Shown here: piece after piece, positions 58,953-64,000 of the stretch
Layout of the letters: every line of letters begins with the position of its first letter
Numbering within the stretch: the first letter of the stretch is position 1
From: Streptacidiphilus sp. ASG 303
GTDB lineage: Bacteria; Actinomycetota; Actinomycetes; Streptomycetales; Streptomycetaceae
Direction: 5' to 3'
DNA: 64,000 nt
Assembly (NCBI RefSeq): GCF_020991365.1
Contig: NZ_JAJLRA010000003.1
Span: forward strand, 1 to 64,000
Position numbers and translations under genes: made by a program
Notes under the pieces: model-generated
Told to the model about the DNA's origin: nothing
Seen by the model: only the letters and a program-made list of their open reading frames with translations
Databases searched by the model: none

Positions 58953-60194
58953 TCAGTCCTCGAGCTGCCGCCCCAGGAAGAGGGCGAACACCGGCGGCCG
59001 CAGCGAGAGCAGCTCCAGCCGCCCGCCGTCGGCCTCGGCGAGGTCGCGGGCCACGGCGAGGCCGATGCCGGTGGAGTTGCGCCCGCTGACCGTGCGCTCG
59101 AAGACCCGGGCGCCCAGCTCGGGCGGCACACCGGGCCCCTCGTCCCGGACCTCGACGACGACGGAGGTCCCGGTGACGCGGGTGGAGACCACCACGGTCC
59201 CCCCGCCGTGCATGAGCGAGTTCTCGATCAGGGTGGCCAGGACCTGGGCGACGGCGCCGGGGGTGCCGACCGCCTCCAGTCCGTGCAGGCCCTCGACCTC
59301 CAGGCGCCGGCCGGCGCCGCGCAGGGCCTGCCGCCACTCCTCCGCCTGCTGCTTGACGACCTCGTCGAGGTCGAAGGAGACGGCGGAAGTGCTGCGGGGG
59401 TCGCGCTGGTTGGTGAGCAGGCGCTGCACCACGTCGGTGAGCCGCTCGACCTGGCCCAGGGCGATGGCGGCCTCCTCCTTGACCGTCTCCGGGTCCTCGG
59501 TGGCGATGATCTCCTCCAGCCGCATGGAGAGCGCGGTGAGCGGGGTCCGCAGCTGGTGGGAGGCGTCGGCGGCGAGGCGGCGCTCGGCGGTGAGCATGCG
59601 GGCGATCCGCTCGGCGCTGGCGTCGAGGACCTCGGCGACGCGGTCGAGCTCGGGTGCGCCGTACCGGCGGTGGCGGGGGCGGGGGTCGCCCGAGCCGAGG
59701 CGCTCGGCGGTCTCGGCGAGGTCGTTGAGGGGCCGGGTGAGGCGCTTGGCCTGCCAGACGGCGAGGGCGACGGCGGCCTGGACGGCGAGCAGGGCGACGA
59801 CGCCGAGCGTGAGCAGCATGGTGCCGATCTCGTGCTCGACGTCGCTGCGGGAGTGCTCGACGACCACCTGCTCGCCCCGGCCGCCGCCCTGGACGGCCCG
59901 GACGGGCCTGCCGCCGGAGGGCGGGCTGCCGATGACGATGGGCGCGCGGCCCGGCAGGCGGACCTCGGCGTACGAGCCGTCGGTGATCTGCCCCCTGAGG
60001 TCGTCGGTGCGGACGGGCTCCCCCGCGGCGATGCGGTTCTCGACCATGCCGAGGACCCGCACCGCCTCCGCGCCGGCCCTGTCCTGGGCGGCGCTCTCGA
60101 TGGTCCTCTTCTCGAAGAGCGCCAGCGGCACGCAGAAGACGACGACCATCACGAGGACGACGCCCAGCAGGGAGTTGATCATCCGGCGCTTCAC
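58953..60194 (-). CDS. Sensor histidine kinase (OmpR-type partner)
   Basis: 413 residues from GTG (VKRRMINSLLGVVLVM). Two membrane segments (about 7-26 and 125-147) flank a small extracytoplasmic sensor region (about 27-124); then HAMP (WQAKRLTRPLNDLAETAERLGSGD), the phosphoacceptor helix AADASHQLRTPLTAL with His213, and the ATPase domain (ATLIENSLMHGGG, VRDEGPGVPPELGARVF, GRNSTGIGLAVARDLAEADGG). It starts 8 nt after the response regulator stop, so the two are co-expressed and coupled. The signal sensed is unknown. Confidence 0.95.
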   Translation of the reverse strand: MKRRMINSLLGVVLVMVVVFCVPLALFEKRTIESAAQDRAGAEAVRVLGMVENRIAAGEPVRTDDLRGQITDGSYAEVRLPGRAPIVIGSPPSGGRPVRAVQGGGRGEQVVVEHSRSDVEHEIGTMLLTLGVVALLAVQAAVALAVWQAKRLTRPLNDLAETAERLGSGDPRPRHRRYGAPELDRVAEVLDASAERIARMLTAERRLAADASHQLRTPLTALSMRLEEIIATEDPETVKEEAAIALGQVERLTDVVQRLLTNQRDPRSTSAVSFDLDEVVKQQAEEWRQALRGAGRRLEVEGLHGLEAVGTPGAVAQVLATLIENSLMHGGGTVVVSTRVTGTSVVVEVRDEGPGVPPELGARVFERTVSGRNSTGIGLAVARDLAEADGGRLELLSLRPPVFALFLGRQLED

Positions 60195-60202
60195 GCTGCC
60201 GG

Positions 60203-60874
<672 letters not shown>

Positions 60875-61274
60875 GGGGCGATCGTAGTCCGCGTCCCCGC
60901 CGCTGATCGGGCGCGTCGCGCGGGACGGGCGGGGCGGCGGGGCTGTGAAGTGAAGCACACCGTCCGGGGCGGGGAACGCCGGACGGGCGTGACGCGCACC
61001 ACTGACGCCGAGGCGAAAGAGAGGAAGACTCCCGGAGAACGCCTTGCGTTCGAAGGAAGATTTACGCAAACGCCTGCATTTCGGCGTCAGATGCGCGATA
61101 TGCACACTTAATGGCTGTTCACGGTCAATGAGTGCTCTTGATCCGTTATGGCAGCAATGGTGCCCGTACAGTGGTGGCGTCCCCATGTCACGTACCGCGG
61201 CACCCCCGTGCCCGGTGCAGGATCCGCACGGCCACCCCCGCGCGGTCCGCGCAGTCAGACAAGGAACGGCTCAC
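60875..61274. promoter_or_regulatory. Divergent region, response regulator / peptide transporter
   Basis: 400 bp without a convincing gene. The region 61040-61160 is unusually AT-rich (e.g. GAAGATTTACGCAAACG, CACACTTAATGG) and probably holds the transporter promoter. TACAGT near 61168-61173 is a -10 candidate. No inverted repeat clearly matched to a known regulator was seen. Confidence 0.45.
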
Positions 61275-62783
61275 ATGGCGTCCACCCCGACGCAGACGGT
61301 CACTCCGCCCACCGCGGACCGCAGCACAGGCAAGACCTTCCTCGGTCAGCCGCGCGGCCTGGCCACCCTGTTCATGACCGAGATGTGGGAGCGGTTCAGC
61401 TTCTACGGCATGCGCGCCCTGCTGGTGCTCTACCTGGTGGCACCCACCGGCAAGGGCGGGCTGGGCTTCGACCTGGCCACCGCCACCGCCATCTACAGCG
61501 TGTACAACGCCATGGTCTACCTGCTCGCCCTCCCGGGCGGCTGGGCGGCCGACCGGCTGTGGGGCGCGCGGCGCACCGTGGCCATCGCGGGCTTCGTCAT
61601 CATGACGGGCCACTTCCTGCTGGCCGTGCCGGCGAGCGCCTCGTTCTTCGTCGGCCTGGTCCTCATCGCGGCGGGCTCCGGACTGCTGAAGTCCAACATC
61701 TCCACCATGGTGGGCCACCTCTACGAGGGGCCGAACGACCCGCGCCGCGACGGCGGCTTCACGATCTTCTACATGGGGATCAACCTCGGCGCCTTCGTCG
61801 CGCCGCTGACCATCGGCACCGTCGGCGAGAAGGTCAACTGGCACCTGGGCTTCGCCATGGCGGGCGCCGGCATGGCGCTGGGCCTGCTCCAGTACCTGCT
61901 GGGCAGCCGCCACCTGAGCGAGCGCAGCGACGTCGTCCCGACCCCGCTGACCGCCGACGAGCGCGGCGCGCTGCTGCGCAAGGCCGGCTTCTGGACCCTG
62001 CTCGCGGTCGTCTTCTACGGCGCCGTGGCGCTGTCCGGCCACTTCACCATCAACTGGGCGATGTGGCCGCTGACCGTGGGCGGCCTGGCGATCCCCGCCT
62101 ACTACCTGCTCCGGATCAAGCGCGACCGCGACCTGAGCCGGGACGAGCAGTCGAAGATGACCGGGTACGTCTGGTTCTTCGTGGCCGCCGCCATCTTCTG
62201 GATGATCTACGACCAGTCCGGCTCGACGCTGAACCTGTTCGCGGAGAACAACACCTCCTCCACGCTCCTCGGCTTCGGCTTCCCCGCCAGCTGGTTCCAG
62301 TCCCTGAACCCGCTGATGATCATGGCGCTGGCGCCGCTCTTCGCCTGGCTGTGGGTCGCCCTCGCCCGGCGCGCGAAGGAGCCGAGCACCACGGTCAAGT
62401 TCGCCTACGGCCTGCTGCTGATCGGCGCGTCCTTCCTGGTCATGATGCTGGCCCAGGCCGCCGCCTCCGACGGCACCAAGGTGAGCCCGCTGTGGCTGAC
62501 CGTGGTCTACCTGATCCAGACCGTCGGCGAGCTGTGCCTGTCCCCGGTGGGCCTGTCGGTGACCACCAAGCTGGCGCCGCAGAAGTACGCCAGCCAGATG
62601 ATGGGCGTGTGGTTCCTCGCCGTGACCGCGGGCGACTGCGTCACCGCGCTGGTGCAGCTGGCGGGCGCCAACATCGACAGCCAGGGGTACTTCGCCTTCC
62701 AGGGCGTCCTGGCGGTGCTGGCCGGCGTCGCCGTGGTGATGTACCGCCGCAAGGTGGTCGCCCTCATGGGCGACGTGCACTGA
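61275..62783 (+). CDS. POT/PTR family proton-dependent oligopeptide transporter
   Basis: 502 residues from ATG with AAGGAA upstream. Imports di- and tripeptides with protons. POT signatures: LFMTEMWERFSFYGMRALLVLYL (the ExxERFxYY-type proton site in helix 1), PGGWAADRLWGARRT, SGLLKSNISTMVGHLYEG, FTIFYMGINLGAFVAPLTIG and EGELCLSPVGLS-like sequence in helix 10 (VGELCLSPVGLSVTTKLAP). About 12-14 membrane segments are seen. The gene is flanked by a divergent two-component system and followed by a long terminator hairpin. Confidence 0.95.
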   Translation: MASTPTQTVTPPTADRSTGKTFLGQPRGLATLFMTEMWERFSFYGMRALLVLYLVAPTGKGGLGFDLATATAIYSVYNAMVYLLALPGGWAADRLWGARRTVAIAGFVIMTGHFLLAVPASASFFVGLVLIAAGSGLLKSNISTMVGHLYEGPNDPRRDGGFTIFYMGINLGAFVAPLTIGTVGEKVNWHLGFAMAGAGMALGLLQYLLGSRHLSERSDVVPTPLTADERGALLRKAGFWTLLAVVFYGAVALSGHFTINWAMWPLTVGGLAIPAYYLLRIKRDRDLSRDEQSKMTGYVWFFVAAAIFWMIYDQSGSTLNLFAENNTSSTLLGFGFPASWFQSLNPLMIMALAPLFAWLWVALARRAKEPSTTVKFAYGLLLIGASFLVMMLAQAAASDGTKVSPLWLTVVYLIQTVGELCLSPVGLSVTTKLAPQKYASQMMGVWFLAVTAGDCVTALVQLAGANIDSQGYFAFQGVLAVLAGVAVVMYRRKVVALMGDVH

Positions 62784-62798
62784 CGCACGGCACAGCGG

Positions 62799-62844
62799 AG
62801 GGGCCCGGGGCCGGTACGGAGATCCGTACCGGCCCCGGGCCCCT
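62799..62844. terminator. Very long convergent terminator hairpin
   Basis: A perfect 22-bp stem starting AGGGGCCCGGGGCCGGTACG with a 2-nt centre, between the convergent transporter and anti-sigma-type genes. It is the longest perfect hairpin seen in the window. Confidence 0.8.
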
Positions 62845-62894
62845 CACCGTTCCGCCGTCCCGCGGGCCGGGGCCGCTGCGCCCCGGGAAGGCCC

Positions 62895-63428
62895 TCAGGA
62901 GCGCGCCCAGGGGGCGTCCAGCTCCACCCAGACCGTCTTCCCGGGCCCGGCGGTCCCGTCGGCGGAGACGCCGTCCGCGGCCGGGGCGGGGTGCCCGACC
63001 ACGCCCCAGCGGCGGCTGAGCCGGCCCACGATGTGCAGGCCGTGGCCGCCCGGCTTGCCCCGCTCGTGGGGCCGGCGCGGCTCGGGGTGGGACGGGTTCG
63101 CGTCGGCCACCTCGATCCGCAGCGCGTCGTCCGTGCAGTGCAGCAGCAGCTCCTGGGGGCCGCCCGCGTGCAGGCAGGCGTTGGTGACGAGCTCCGAGAC
63201 CACCAGCAGCACGTCCTCCGCGACCGCCAGCGCCTCCTCGTCCTCCCCCGGCAGCCACTCCCAGTCCTCCAGGGCCCCCCGGGTGAAGTCGCGGCTGCGA
63301 GCCACCACACCCTTGGTCCCGGCCAGCGCCAGACGGCGCACCTGGCCGCCCGGTGGCAGGGAGGAAGGCCTCCTGCGGCCACCGGAGGTGTGGGGGTCCT
63401 CCGGCACCCGAGGCCGGATGGTGCTCAT
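62895..63428 (-). CDS. ATP-binding anti-sigma-type (RsbW/SpoIIAB-like) protein
   Basis: 177 residues from ATG with GGAGGGG upstream. HATPase_c fold of the serine-kinase anti-sigma group: N-box VVSELVTNACLHAGG, G1-like VADANPSH, G2 GGHGLHIVGRLSRRWG. A basic 35-residue N-terminus precedes it. Streptomyces genomes carry many such proteins; they bind sigma factors or phosphorylate STAS antagonists. The adjacent STAS gene suggests a partner-switching pair, although no sigma gene lies within the window. Confidence 0.9.
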   Translation of the reverse strand: MSTIRPRVPEDPHTSGGRRRPSSLPPGGQVRRLALAGTKGVVARSRDFTRGALEDWEWLPGEDEEALAVAEDVLLVVSELVTNACLHAGGPQELLLHCTDDALRIEVADANPSHPEPRRPHERGKPGGHGLHIVGRLSRRWGVVGHPAPAADGVSADGTAGPGKTVWVELDAPWARS

Positions 63429-63571
63429 GCCGCCCCTCCGTTTCGCTGCGGTCCACTGCGCGCCGTCCCGGCCGCGGTGTCGACCGCGGGCGCCGCCGCG
63501 CACACCGACCCGGCCCGCCCCGGCCGGATCCTGCCGGCTCTCCTGCCCGCACTTCGCCGGTGGATGCACAT

Positions 63572-63997
63572 CTACCGGTCCGCCAGCGCCTCGTCGAGGG
63601 AGCCGTGCACCCGGAAGACGGTCTCCGCCCCGGTGATCTCGAACACGCGGGCCACCGCGGGCCGCATGGCCGCGAGGTGGACGGCGCCGCCCGCCTCCTG
63701 GGCCCGCAGCCGGGCGGCGAGGAGCACGTTGAGGCCGGTGGAGTCGCAGAAGAGCAGGTCCGAGCAGTCGACGACGATGCGGTCCTCGCCCTCGTCGAGG
63801 GCCCGCTCCAGCGGTCCCCGCAGCAGGTCGGCGGTGTCGTGGTCCAGCTCCCCCGAGGGGGCGACCACCACGCTCCCGGCGACGCTGCGCACCGCGACGG
63901 CGAGCCGGTCGGCCCCTGCGGCCTCCCCCGGCGTCAGCCCCACGGCGTCGCCGCCCGCGCTGTCCGAGCCGGGCGTACCGGCTGATCCACGGTCCAT
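63572..63997 (-). CDS. STAS-domain anti-sigma factor antagonist
   Basis: 141 residues from ATG. STAS fold (about 32-138): VVVAPSGELDHDTADLLRG, RIVVDCSDLLFCDSTGLNVLL with the phosphorylatable Ser86 next to Asp85, and AAMRPAVARVFEITGAETVF. It would bind and titrate the neighbouring RsbW-like ATPase when unphosphorylated. The start lies 3 bases from the window edge, so an upstream start cannot be excluded. The kinase-like gene follows 143 nt downstream. Confidence 0.93.
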   Translation of the reverse strand: MDRGSAGTPGSDSAGGDAVGLTPGEAAGADRLAVAVRSVAGSVVVAPSGELDHDTADLLRGPLERALDEGEDRIVVDCSDLLFCDSTGLNVLLAARLRAQEAGGAVHLAAMRPAVARVFEITGAETVFRVHGSLDEALADR

Positions 63998-64000
63998 CTA

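Overview
The window is a chromosomal segment of a very GC-rich actinobacterium, almost certainly a Streptomyces or close relative. The evidence is third-position GC near saturation, many GTG starts, a WhiB sporulation regulator, coenzyme F420 genes, a 5' 16S rRNA end of actinobacterial type, and a gene order (ahcY - CDF efflux - manA - SIS - Trm112 - manB - DUF3499 - metallopeptidase - ... - whiB - ... - fbiA/fbiB - ... - LCP cluster - acyl-CoA dehydrogenase - UDP-sugar dehydrogenase - purE/purK - GtrA - two-component system) that I remember as Streptomyces core synteny. I saw no insertion sequence, prophage, CRISPR array or PKS/NRPS cluster. On reading I noticed no TTA codon in the called genes.

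Layout. 1-726: 5' end of a 16S gene (minus) and its leader with at least three stacked promoters. 727-7784: SpoIIM-like and RDD membrane proteins, a small conserved protein, S-adenosylhomocysteine hydrolase, an unusual type I signal peptidase lacking the usual catalytic lysine, and a CDF metal exporter. 7959-14137: mannose/GDP-mannose precursor block (manA, SIS protein, Trm112 protein, manB), DUF3499 and a metallopeptidase-fold protein without its HExxH motif. 14207-22050: quinone-oxidoreductase/TetR divergent pair, DUF5719 secreted protein, a 1259-residue membrane glycosyltransferase, and whiB. 22507-25702: a leader peptide with tandem Cys codons ahead of a cysteine dioxygenase, followed by fbiA and fbiB of F420 synthesis. 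25967-29282: SRPBCC protein, AlkA-type glycosylase and a secreted peptidoglycan-recognition amidase.

29429-47144 is the most distinctive part: six LytR-CpsA-Psr (LCP) glycopolymer transferases, with a half-length acyl-adenylate-like protein (TIGR03089), a sugar acetyltransferase, a family 2 glycosyltransferase and a MacB-like ABC transporter. With the UDP-sugar dehydrogenase at 48625, the GtrA flippase-like protein at 58243 and manA/manB upstream, the window reads as a wall-glycopolymer supply and attachment neighbourhood. Two adjacent LCP genes share a promoter module with a CRP-like palindrome.

47323-63997: acyl-CoA dehydrogenase, UDP-sugar dehydrogenase, CoA-binding protein, a secreted family 18 chitinase with the classic 12-bp direct repeats in its promoter, a Uma2 protein, a flavohaemoglobin with duplicated AT-rich operator candidates, the purK-purE-dipeptidase unit, GtrA, an OmpR-type two-component system, a POT peptide transporter, and an anti-sigma-type ATPase beside a STAS anti-anti-sigma protein. 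Convergent pairs are mostly separated by long, nearly perfect GC hairpins without U-tracts.
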